This document shows positions 1 to 5,307 of a stretch of DNA of 5,307 bases, piece after piece. The stretch covers positions 1-5,307 of the forward strand of contig CAMLCX010000367.1 of assembly GCA_946478635.1 (NCBI GenBank). The letters run 5' to 3'. The position numbers and the translations under genes were made by a program. A model generated the notes under the pieces. The model worked only from the letters and a program-made list of their open reading frames with translations, ran no database searches and had not been told where the DNA came from. The DNA comes from an uncultured Pseudomonadota bacterium. Its GTDB lineage: Bacteria; Desulfobacterota_B; Binatia; UBA9968. Within the stretch, counting starts at the first letter, position 1. Every line of letters begins with the position of its first letter.

Positions 1-465
1 ATCCGCAGGGATATTGTCGCCCTGTTCCAGGAGGACGACGTCCCCCGGCACTAACTCCTCCACCGCCAGGGATATCACTTGTCCGTCGCGCATTACGTCA
101 ACCTCTTGCGGCAAAAGCTTACGAAGTGCGGCGAGGGTTCGCTCGACGCGGTATTCCTGCCAAAAGGAGAATAGGCCACTGACCACGATCACTGCGATGA
201 TTGCATAGCCGATTTTCGCCATGCCTTGGCCGGGATCGTTCCATTCGCCTAAGAACGCCAACACAGTGGCCACCCACAAGATTACCGCGAAGAAATGGCA
301 GAATTCTTTGAAAAGCCGCAGCAAAACGGGTACGGCGGCCACCGGTTCCATGCGGTTGGGGCCGAACTCGTGCAACCGTCGCGCGGCTTCGCCGGATGAC
401 AAGCCGTGCGGAGCGCTGTGAACACTCTCAATGGCGTCAGCGGCGGAGAATTGATGGATTCTCAC
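1..465 (-). CDS. Cation-transporting P-type ATPase, N-terminal part (cut by window edge)
   Basis: Reading leftward from a GTG at 465-463, the frame is open for 155 codons to the window edge. Residues about 5-50 match the cation-ATPase N-terminal domain (GLSSGEAARRL, then FGPNR). Two hydrophobic segments, about 53-73 and 84-103, fit M1 and M2. The FWQEYR motif after M2 and ELVPGDVVLLEQGDNIPAD at 137-155 mark the start of the actuator domain. The phosphorylation site and ion-binding helices lie outside the window, so the substrate is unknown. M1-M2 look more like a P2-type or CtpF-like pump than like the neighbouring MgtA-type pump, but this is a weak inference. The start is uncertain: GTG 465 has only a weak purine-rich stretch upstream, and an in-frame TGA further upstream limits any extension. 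It lies on the same strand as the second pump, 363 bases downstream of that gene's stop. Confidence 0.88.
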   Translation of the reverse strand, partial: MRIHQFSAADAIESVHSAPHGLSSGEAARRLHEFGPNRMEPVAAVPVLLRLFKEFCHFFAVILWVATVLAFLGEWNDPGQGMAKIGYAIIAVIVVSGLFSFWQEYRVERTLAALRKLLPQEVDVMRDGQVISLAVEELVPGDVVLLEQGDNIPAD

Positions 466-531
466 TGGAAGTGTCTCTGCCGAATTCCATCGCTGGCTCG
501 AGTAACGCAGGAAATGGCTTTTTCACACTAA

Positions 532-572
532 TTTGGCCAAACATTGGTAAGCCGATTTGTTTCAGCAAACAA
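532..572. promoter_or_regulatory. Candidate control region upstream of the left-edge ATPase: palindrome plus short hairpin
   Basis: A perfect 10-base palindrome TTTGGCCAAA (532-541) lies 66 bases upstream of the GTG 465 start. A perfect 6-base inverted repeat (TTGTTT and AAACAA, loop CAGC) spans 557-572. Either could be a protein-binding site or a leader structure for the minus-strand pump gene. I found no good -35/-10 pair, so calling this a control region is inference from position and symmetry only. Confidence 0.25.
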
Positions 573-590
573 TATCTGGAATCAATCATC

Positions 591-613
591 TACTACCCGC
601 AGAGCGGGTAGTA
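591..613. repeat. Perfect 10-bp inverted repeat with 3-base loop
   Basis: TACTACCCGC (591-600) and GCGGGTAGTA (604-613) are exact reverse complements around the loop AGA. The stem is GC-rich at the loop end. No T-run follows on either strand, so a simple intrinsic terminator is unlikely. It stands only 6 bases from a second perfect hairpin. The GTAG in the arm is reminiscent of REP-type elements, but one copy cannot establish that. Confidence 0.6.
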
Positions 614-619
614 TGAGGA

Positions 620-638
620 AGCCCCCTCGAAGGGGGCT
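620..638. repeat. Perfect 8-bp GC-rich inverted repeat (hairpin)
   Basis: AGCCCCCT (620-627) and AGGGGGCT (631-638) are exact reverse complements around the loop CGA. The stem is very stable for its length. On the minus strand it lies about 190 bases after the stop of the magnesium-type pump, so it could end or protect that transcript, but no T-tract follows. The plus strand also lacks one. It forms a pair with the hairpin at 591-613. Confidence 0.6.
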
Positions 639-765
639 ATTCGCCCGAAGATTTGGTGAAACGTACGGCACCGAAATTTGATTACGGCCTTGCTTACGAG
701 TGCATCGACGCGCAAAAAAGCCGGAAGCCAAATCAATTCGTACACGGCATAGCCTTTTCGTTTCT

Positions 766-782
766 CACCGCCGGAGGCGGTG
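766..782 (-). terminator. Possible terminator-like hairpin after the magnesium-type ATPase gene
   Basis: CACCGCC (766-772) and GGCGGTG (776-782) form a perfect 7-base stem with loop GGA. On the minus strand it begins 46 bases after the pump's stop codon, a usual place for transcript-end structures. The bases that follow on the minus strand are A-rich rather than T-rich, so it does not fit a standard intrinsic terminator. It may only stabilise the 3' end. Confidence 0.25.
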
Positions 783-828
783 GCTTAGCTGTTGGAGTTA
801 ACTCGGGCGAACGCAAATTCCTTTGGAC

Positions 829-3399
829 TCAAAACTTCACTCTTTGATAGAAGAGCTTCTTCGCTACTTCCGCCGCAACAATGTAAAGAAAAAGAATCCC
901 CGCCAAAACCACTAGAAATTCAGCCGGCATGGGAGCGAAACCGAAGAGCCAACTCAATCCGGTATAAGGCAAAGCCACCGTGGCCAAGATCACCGACGCT
1001 GTCGCTATCCATAGAGGCCTGGCCGGTTTGCTTTTGAAGAATGGCTGCCTGGTTCTGATGATCAAGACGATCAGCGAGGCCGACACGACCGATTCCATGA
1101 ACCAGCCGGTCCTGAATTGATCCTGAGTCGCATGTAGGATGGTTATTAGCGCGCCGAAGGTGAGGTAGTCAAACACCGAACTCACCAAGCCGAAGGTAAT
1201 CATGAACTTGCGAATGGCCTTAATGTCCCAGCGCCGAGGATGGTCAACCATTTCGGCATCCACCCTATCGCTCGCGATGGTCATCTCGGGGAAATCGGTC
1301 ATTAGATTGGTGAGCAAGATCTGCTTGGGCAGCAACGGCAGGAACGGCAGAAAGAGGGATACTCCGGCCATACTGAACATGTTGCCGAAATTGGCGCTGG
1401 TGGCCATGAAGACATACTTCAGCGTGTTCGCAAACGTCGTCCGCCCTTCACGCACGCCCTGCATAAGGACACCTAGATCCTTTTCGAGTAAAACGATATC
1501 CGCCGCCTCTTTGGCAACATCCACGGCGCTCTCAACGGAAATGCCGACATCGGCAGCATGGAGCGCCGATGCATCATTGACGCCGTCTCCCATATAGCCC
1601 ACGACGTTTCCGGCCTTCTTGAGGGCGAGGATGATGCGCTCTTTCTGATTGGGTTCGATTTCAGCAAAGACGTCCACGTCCACCACATGTTTGAGCAGCG
1701 CGCCATCGCTTAGCCGGCGAAGTTCCGGCCCTGTGATGATCTTTGTATTCGACAATCCCATCTGTTGACTGACATTGGCCGCGACCAGGTGGTTGTCTCC
1801 CGTGATAATCTTCAGTGCCACGCCGAGGGCTTTCAGACTGGCAATGGTTTCGATGATATGGGGCTTGGGCGGATCAAAAAACACAAGGAATCCTAGAAAC
1901 GTCATGCCGGCTTCGTCGACTTTGCTCATCAGTGATGCAGAGCCTATATTTTTGTATGCGACGCCTAGGGTGCGAAGGCCCTTGCTACTGAACTCCTCGA
2001 AGTGCTGCTGGATTCGGTCCCGCACCGCCGCGATATCGACGAGGGTCCCCGCTCCAGTTTCCACCGCTGAACAGATGGCGAGCACGTTTTGCAGAGCGCC
2101 TTTGGTCACCATCACATGGGTATCACCATGGGCAACCAAAACACTTAATCGCTTGCGAAGAAAATCATACGGGATTTCGTCCGCCTTCCGGTAGCTGGAC
2201 AGGTTAAACTGGCACTGGCTGCGGATCGCTTCATCGATGGGGTTCGTAAAGCCGGTCTCGTAAAAAGCATTGAGATAAGCGTGAAGAAGCACTTTATCGC
2301 TCGGAGCACTTTCCACATCAAGGGCGGATTGTAAGTGCACGATTCCTTCGGTCAGGGTGCCGGTCTTGTCGGAGCAGATCACGTTCATGCTGCCGAAATT
2401 TTCAATCGAAGCGAGCCGTTTGACGATCACTCTTGCTTGGGCCATCCGTTTGGCGCCGTGGGCAAGGTTGATGCTGATGATCGCCGGCAACAGTTGCGGA
2501 GTAAGGCCAACCGCGAGTGCCAGGGAAAAGAGGAACGAGTCCAAGACCGGTCGCGCCAAGTAGACGTTGATAGCGAAGATAGCCATCACCAGCACCAGCG
2601 TCACTTCCAGCAGAAAATAGCCGAATTGCCGTATGCCGTGTTCAAATTCCGTTTCTGGGGGTCTGAGTTTTAAACGCTCGGAGACCTTACCGAACTCGGT
2701 CTCCTTGCCTGTGCTTATGACCAGCGCATTGGCGCTGCCGCTTACCACATGGGTCCCCATCCATAGCGCATTTGTCCGCTGGCCAAGCGCTGTTTCAGCC
2801 GCAAGCACTCCGACCGATTTCTCTACAGGGTAGGTTTCACCCGTCAGGGTTGCTTCATCAATAAAAAGATCTTTGGATTCCTGGACCAGACAGTCTCCGG
2901 GGACGATATCTCCGGCGTTTAGAATGACGATGTCTCCGGGGACAATCTCTTCGACGAGAATTTCCTTGGGGCCTCCATCGCGAAACACCGAAGCCTTGAT
3001 TTGCACGATGGCGAGCAGCTTTTCCACTGCGTTGGTTGCGCTGTGCTCCTGCCAAAACCCGAGAAGGCCGCTTACGACGACAATGGTGAGGATGATGAGA
3101 GCGTTGACCGGATCGTGTAAAAACAATGACAACCCAGTGGCAAACAAAAGAATGAGGATAAGCGGACTCTTGAATTGAGCGAGAAAGAGCGTCAGCGAAT
3201 CGGTTCGCCGCTTTGCCTTGATTCGGTTTAACCCGTATTGGGCAAGACGTCGTTGGGCTTCCTCGGAGGTCAGTCCTGCCGCAGATGCCTTGAGATCTTC
3301 AAGCAAGGCTCCGGCCGAAAGACTCCAAAAGGACGCTAACCGAGTCGTCACACTACGATGCCTCCGAGAATCGTTACGCTGTATCTGTATATCGCGCAT
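829..3399 (-). CDS. Magnesium-type P-type ATPase (MgtA/MgtB-like, P3B)
   Basis: This is an inner-membrane pump of the P-type ATPase superfamily; MgtA relatives use ATP to bring Mg2+ into the cell. Numbering from ATG 3399 gives 856 residues, close to E. coli MgtA at about 900. In order: N-terminal domain about 22-70; M1-M2 about 76-116; actuator domain with TGET 186-189; M3-M4 about 258-312; phosphorylation motif DKTGT with Asp344; nucleotide-domain KGA 433-435; DPPKP 510-514; TGDN 533-536; GDGVND 604-609; M5-M10 about 657-846. The MgtA-like signature lies in M5-M7: NFGN at 670-673, FLPFLPLLP at 683-691, PRRWD at 721-725. M6 keeps Asp702. M4 reads TPQLLP (300-305), where MgtA has TPEMLP. All catalytic residues are present. 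The coordinates give the longest frame. I favour GTG 3351 as the true start because GGAGG precedes it by 9 bases. Substrate is inferred from family only. Confidence 0.93.
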   Translation of the reverse strand: MRDIQIQRNDSRRHRSVTTRLASFWSLSAGALLEDLKASAAGLTSEEAQRRLAQYGLNRIKAKRRTDSLTLFLAQFKSPLILILLFATGLSLFLHDPVNALIILTIVVVSGLLGFWQEHSATNAVEKLLAIVQIKASVFRDGGPKEILVEEIVPGDIVILNAGDIVPGDCLVQESKDLFIDEATLTGETYPVEKSVGVLAAETALGQRTNALWMGTHVVSGSANALVISTGKETEFGKVSERLKLRPPETEFEHGIRQFGYFLLEVTLVLVMAIFAINVYLARPVLDSFLFSLALAVGLTPQLLPAIISINLAHGAKRMAQARVIVKRLASIENFGSMNVICSDKTGTLTEGIVHLQSALDVESAPSDKVLLHAYLNAFYETGFTNPIDEAIRSQCQFNLSSYRKADEIPYDFLRKRLSVLVAHGDTHVMVTKGALQNVLAICSAVETGAGTLVDIAAVRDRIQQHFEEFSSKGLRTLGVAYKNIGSASLMSKVDEAGMTFLGFLVFFDPPKPHIIETIASLKALGVALKIITGDNHLVAANVSQQMGLSNTKIITGPELRRLSDGALLKHVVDVDVFAEIEPNQKERIILALKKAGNVVGYMGDGVNDASALHAADVGISVESAVDVAKEAADIVLLEKDLGVLMQGVREGRTTFANTLKYVFMATSANFGNMFSMAGVSLFLPFLPLLPKQILLTNLMTDFPEMTIASDRVDAEMVDHPRRWDIKAIRKFMITFGLVSSVFDYLTFGALITILHATQDQFRTGWFMESVVSASLIVLIIRTRQPFFKSKPARPLWIATASVILATVALPYTGLSWLFGFAPMPAEFLVVLAGILFLYIVAAEVAKKLFYQRVKF
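3361..3365 (-). promoter_or_regulatory. Strong Shine-Dalgarno favouring the GTG start at 3351 of the magnesium-type ATPase
   Basis: On the minus strand GGAGG lies 9 bases before an in-frame GTG (3351-3349), which would start the protein at residue 17 of the longest frame (MTTRLASFWSL). The ATG at 3399 has only a weak AAGAT stretch before it. The 16 residues between the two starts are very polar and basic, and the family-like sequence begins after them at FWSL. Confidence 0.55.
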
Positions 3400-3405
3400 T
3401 TTATA
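3400..3405 (-). promoter_or_regulatory. Candidate -10 element (TATAAA) for the magnesium-type ATPase
   Basis: On the minus strand TATAAA sits directly before the ATG at 3399. A transcript starting about seven bases downstream would exclude that ATG but include the GGAGG and GTG start at 3351, giving a leader of about 40 bases. No matching -35 box is visible at 16-18 bases, so a sigma-70 promoter is only suggested. Confidence 0.3.
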
Positions 3406-3416
3406 GATCTTGTGTA

Positions 3417-3439
3417 GAGGTCGAAATCAGAATGACCTC
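3417..3439. repeat. Inverted repeat GAGGTC-N11-GACCTC, candidate operator
   Basis: Perfect 6-base arms at 3417-3422 and 3434-3439 surround an 11-base AT-rich spacer. The arm centres are 17 bases apart, which would suit a dimeric regulator on two successive major grooves. It lies 18 bases upstream of the ATPase ATG at 3399. Function is inferred from symmetry and location only. Confidence 0.3.
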
Positions 3440-3514
3440 AACCAATGCAAACGGCGCGGGGCATCACGGCATAAAATTTAGGGAGCGGAAAAAACGCTTT
3501 GAATTTCGAAGTTG

Positions 3515-3546
3515 ATTGGATCGGCGCTTTGACGTAAACATCCAAT
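3515..3546. repeat. Inverted repeat ATTGGAT-N18-ATCCAAT, candidate operator
   Basis: Perfect 7-base arms at 3515-3521 and 3540-3546 are separated by 18 bases and lie 56-87 bases upstream of the preferred USP start. The left arm overlaps the weak candidate -35 box (3512-3517), and the right arm starts at the last base of the weak candidate -10 box. A protein bound here could block that promoter. This is a position-based inference. Confidence 0.3.
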
Positions 3547-3590
3547 GACGAGATCTGACAGCCCGGAACAGTTCCTACACTATGCAGGAC

Positions 3591-3595
3591 AGGAG
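3591..3595 (+). promoter_or_regulatory. Ribosome binding site that sets the USP start at 3602
   Basis: AGGAG at 3591-3595 is followed by 6 bases and then ATG 3602. The in-frame ATG at 3545 has no purine-rich site before it. The USP fold begins right after 3602 (MYSRMLVPLDGS), so 3602 is the better start and the 19 upstream codons are probably untranslated. Confidence 0.8.
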
Positions 3596-3601
3596 AGCGC
3601 C

Positions 3602-4498
3602 ATGTATTCACGAATGCTGGTACCGCTGGACGGATCCAAAGTGGCCGAGCAAGTCTTACCCTATGCTCGCTATCTGGCTAAAGCGTTGGCGATCCCGGTG
3701 GAGCTTCTCGAGGTCGTCGACCCTGAGGCGCTCAGATTACTGGCCAATCCGGAGCACGGTCGTTACCTCGACACGCTGTTGGCGGATAAGAGGGCGAGCA
3801 GCGGCGATTACCTGGAGACAATGGCCAGATCATTTGCCCAAGCTCGGGTTACGTGTTCCGTGGAAAACGGCAACGCGGAAGAGTTGATCATCGACAAAGC
3901 GGCTGCCGATAAAGATACGTTGATCGTCATGGCGACACACGGACGCTCCGGCATTCAACGTTGGCTTCTCGGCAGCGTGGCGGACAAAGTGCTGCATGGA
4001 TCGACGAACCACCTATTCCTCATTCGCGCGACCGACCAGGGCAAAACGGAAGGGGAAGCCGCTTTGAGGAAAGTCATTGTCCCTCTCGATGGCTCCCCGC
4101 TGGCGCAGAAGGTTTTGCCATACGTCGTTGACTTAGGCAAAAAAATGCGGCTCGAAGTGGTATTCCTGCGCGCCTACGCTCTGCCACCGGCTGTTTCAGC
4201 GGACGAATATGGGGCCTACAGCCAAGAGTTGTTTGATCAGCTAGAGGCCGAGGCAAAGGATTACCTTGCGGAAAAAATCAAAGAGGTCGAGCAACACGGG
4301 TTGAAAAACGTTTCGTCGGTGGTGAACATCGGTTACGGCGCAGAAGAAATCACGATGCTCGCCCGCAATACGCCCAATAATTTCATAGCGATGTGCACCC
4401 ATGGCCGGTCGGGCGTTACGCGCTGGGTCTTGGGCAGCGTGACTGAAAGAGTTGTGCGCCATTCCGGGGATCCCGTGCTCATTATCCGCGCCGCGTGA
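3602..4498 (+). CDS. Universal stress protein with two UspA domains
   Basis: A 298-residue, probably cytoplasmic, soluble protein made of two tandem UspA domains, about 1-143 and 155-298. Each has the first-strand motif PLDGS (8-12 and 161-165) and the nucleotide-loop motif THG followed by nine residues and GS: G114/G124-S125 and G268/G278-S279. This fits the ATP-binding G-2x-G-9x-G(S/T) pattern, except that the first Gly is Ala111 and Cys265, a common variant. Both domains end in the usual last strand (LFLIR, VLIIR). USP proteins of this type bind ATP and act in stress survival; their partners are often unknown. The gene is divergent from the magnesium-type pump, sharing a 202-base promoter region. 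It converges on the ABC permease, with 48 bases between stop codons. Start chosen at 3602 because of the AGGAG site; the frame extends up to 3545. Confidence 0.93.
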   Translation: MYSRMLVPLDGSKVAEQVLPYARYLAKALAIPVELLEVVDPEALRLLANPEHGRYLDTLLADKRASSGDYLETMARSFAQARVTCSVENGNAEELIIDKAAADKDTLIVMATHGRSGIQRWLLGSVADKVLHGSTNHLFLIRATDQGKTEGEAALRKVIVPLDGSPLAQKVLPYVVDLGKKMRLEVVFLRAYALPPAVSADEYGAYSQELFDQLEAEAKDYLAEKIKEVEQHGLKNVSSVVNIGYGAEEITMLARNTPNNFIAMCTHGRSGVTRWVLGSVTERVVRHSGDPVLIIRAA

Positions 4499-4546
4499 AA
4501 CATCTCATCTCAGGCGCTTGCACCGCACTACATTTACCGGCCCGCG

Positions 4547-5283
4547 CTACGTCACGACTCTCGGATAAAGCTTTGCGCCGATGATCACTGCGATCACGGT
4601 GGCGACCAACAAAACACTTAAATCCAGCGTCAGGCCGAAACTGCTCGTCCCGCGCGCCAACATCAACGCCCGCAAGGCATCGACTTCGTATGTCAGGGGA
4701 TTGATGTGCGAAATGATTTGCAACCAGGTCGGCATCAGCGAGATCGGATAAATCGCATTGCTGACAAAAAACCGCGGCATGGTGAGCACCTGTCCCATGC
4801 CCATGAATCTTTCGCGGGTCTTGACTAACGACGCGATGATCAGCGAGACGGTCGAGAACAGCGCTGCGCCGAGGATGACAGTCACCAGCACGCCAACAAG
4901 CGCCGCCGGGTGCCAATTCATTTTGACACCGAGCAGCAGCGCGTAGATGATCACGGTTTGCGATAATGAACGGATGCCTGCAGACAGACCTTGCCAAGCA
5001 CCAGAGCGCCGCGCGGAGTGGGGCTTACTAAAAATTTGTGAACGATGCCCAAATCCCGCTCCCAAATGATGCCGATGCCATAAAAGATCGCGACGAAGAG
5101 CACGCTCTGGGCGAGAATACCGGGCGCCATGAAATCGAGGTAGGGCAGATCACCGGTGGATATGGCGCGCACCTTGGTGAACACCGCGCCGAATAACAAG
5201 AGCCACAACGCCGGTTGAATCGCCCGGGCAATCAGCTCGTCGCGTATTAACGTTTTGGGATAGGGTGGCAGTCTCGCGGACAT
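4547..5283 (-). pseudogene. ABC-2 type transporter permease, interrupted by a frameshift near 4990
   Basis: This is the membrane subunit of an ABC-2 family exporter (DrrB/NodJ-like), which pairs with a separate ATPase to export drugs, lipids or sugars. Reading from ATG 5283 gives a 110-residue frame ending at 4951; family-like sequence stops after VLGK (residue 98). It resumes at once in another frame as GLSAGIRSLSQT and runs to TAG 4547-4549. Adding one base near 4990 gives about 245 residues, close to the family's usual length. Membrane segments in the joined protein are about 21-37, 52-75, 107-120, 127-152, 165-187 and 223-239. The NPLTYEVDALR stretch (195-205) is typical of the family. 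The N-terminus is short and has no Shine-Dalgarno; an in-frame TAA directly precedes the ATG. No -1 slippery sequence is seen, so this is either a recent loss of function or a sequencing/assembly error. Confidence 0.85.
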
Positions 5284-5307
5284 TTATTGCAGCGGCGTTG
5301 GAGCTAG
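5284..5307 (-). CDS. Possible last codons of an upstream gene ending at TAA 5286-5284
   Basis: At the right edge the minus strand reads LAPTPLQ and then TAA, which abuts the permease ATG in the same frame. ABC-2 permeases are usually preceded by their ATP-binding subunit, so this may be its tail, with stop-start coupling that would explain the missing ribosome binding site. Seven codons are too few to identify a gene. Confidence 0.2.
   Translation of the reverse strand, partial: LAPTPLQ

Larger units (their letters stand above)
466..828. other. Intergenic region between two P-type ATPase genes, rich in inverted repeats
   Basis: This 363-base stretch separates the stop of the magnesium-type pump from the start of the left-edge pump, both on the minus strand. 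I see no convincing gene. The only longer plus-strand frame (653-847, TTG start) has no ribosome binding site, runs into the pump's 3' end and resembles no family I know. The stretch carries four perfect hairpin-forming inverted repeats (557-572, 591-613, 620-638, 766-782) and a 10-base palindrome (532-541). They probably hold the transcription end of one pump gene and the promoter or leader of the next. No classic hairpin plus T-tract terminator is visible on either strand. A T-run on the minus strand near 711-718 is not preceded by a stable stem. Confidence 0.6.
3400..3601. promoter_or_regulatory. Divergent promoter region between the ATPase and USP genes
   Basis: These 202 bases separate two genes that read away from each other, so both promoters should lie here. 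Three symmetries are visible: GAGGTC/GACCTC with an 11-base gap (3417-3439), ATTGGAT/ATCCAAT with an 18-base gap (3515-3546), and GGAACAGTTCC (3565-3575). For the plus strand, TTGATT (3512-3517) with TAAACA (3535-3540) at 17-base spacing is a weak sigma-70 candidate. TAAAAT (3472-3477) resembles a -10 box but lacks a -35 box. No regulator can be named from these sites. Confidence 0.5.

Noticed and set aside
585..645. CRISPR array, integron attC site or IS end
   Set aside because: There are only two different hairpins with no repeated unit, no spacers, no integrase or transposase nearby, and no target-site duplication that I can see.
653..847. Plus-strand 64-codon frame in the gap between the pumps
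   Set aside because: It starts with TTG without a ribosome binding site, runs over the 3' end of the magnesium-type pump gene, and resembles no known family.
1202..2194. Long plus-strand frames (1202-1597 and 1775-2194) opposite the magnesium-type pump
   Set aside because: They lie antisense inside a gene with intact motifs throughout. Their composition is that expected of a shadow frame, with no domain or start signal.
3545..3601. Upstream ATG start for the USP gene
   Set aside because: No Shine-Dalgarno precedes ATG 3545, the 19 added residues are not part of the USP fold, and ATG 3602 has AGGAG at ideal spacing.
4482..4997. Minus-strand 171-codon frame across the permease 3' half
   Set aside because: It is the third frame over the permease. 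The real membrane-protein sequence, with conserved motifs, lies in the overlapping frame that ends at 4547.
4984..5000. Programmed -1 frameshifting in the permease gene
   Set aside because: The junction (GGC AAG GTC TGT on the minus strand) has no X-XXY-YYZ slippery run, and this family is not known to me to use recoding.

Overview
The window comes from a bacterium of moderate GC content, probably Gram-negative or another environmental lineage. The sequence alone does not fix the taxon. It holds two P-type cation pump genes, a tandem-domain universal stress protein (USP) gene, and one gene of an ABC-2 type exporter that carries a frameshift. I see no RNA gene, CRISPR array, transposase or complete insertion sequence.

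Layout, left to right. (1) Positions 1-465, minus strand: the first 155 codons of a cation P-type ATPase, cut by the left edge. (2) Positions 466-828: a 363-base gap without a convincing gene, containing several perfect short inverted repeats, including two adjacent hairpins at 591-613 and 620-638. (3) Positions 829-3399, minus strand: a complete MgtA/MgtB-like (P3B) magnesium-type P-type ATPase with all catalytic motifs intact. (4) Positions 3400-3601: a divergent promoter region with three dyad symmetries. (5) Positions 3602-4498, plus strand: a 298-residue protein with two UspA domains. (6) Positions 4547-5283, minus strand: an ABC-2 transporter permease in two frames, separated by an apparent one-base loss near 4990. 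It faces the USP gene tail to tail across only 48 bases. An in-frame TAA directly abuts its ATG, and the last 24 bases of the window may be the 3' end of an upstream gene.

How the genes may work together (inference): two inner-membrane cation pumps on one strand and a divergently transcribed USP protein resemble an ion-homeostasis and energy-stress cluster. A known precedent for USP and P-type ATPase neighbours is ctpF beside a USP gene in the Mycobacterium tuberculosis DosR regulon. The shared 3400-3601 region would be the natural place for co-control. The ABC permease appears to belong to a separate leftward operon entering from the right edge.

Nothing here is clearly a new system. The items most worth a second look are the permease frameshift, the adjacent hairpin pair at 591-638, the dyads in the divergent promoter region, the Gln in the pump's M4 motif, and the start codon of the magnesium pump.
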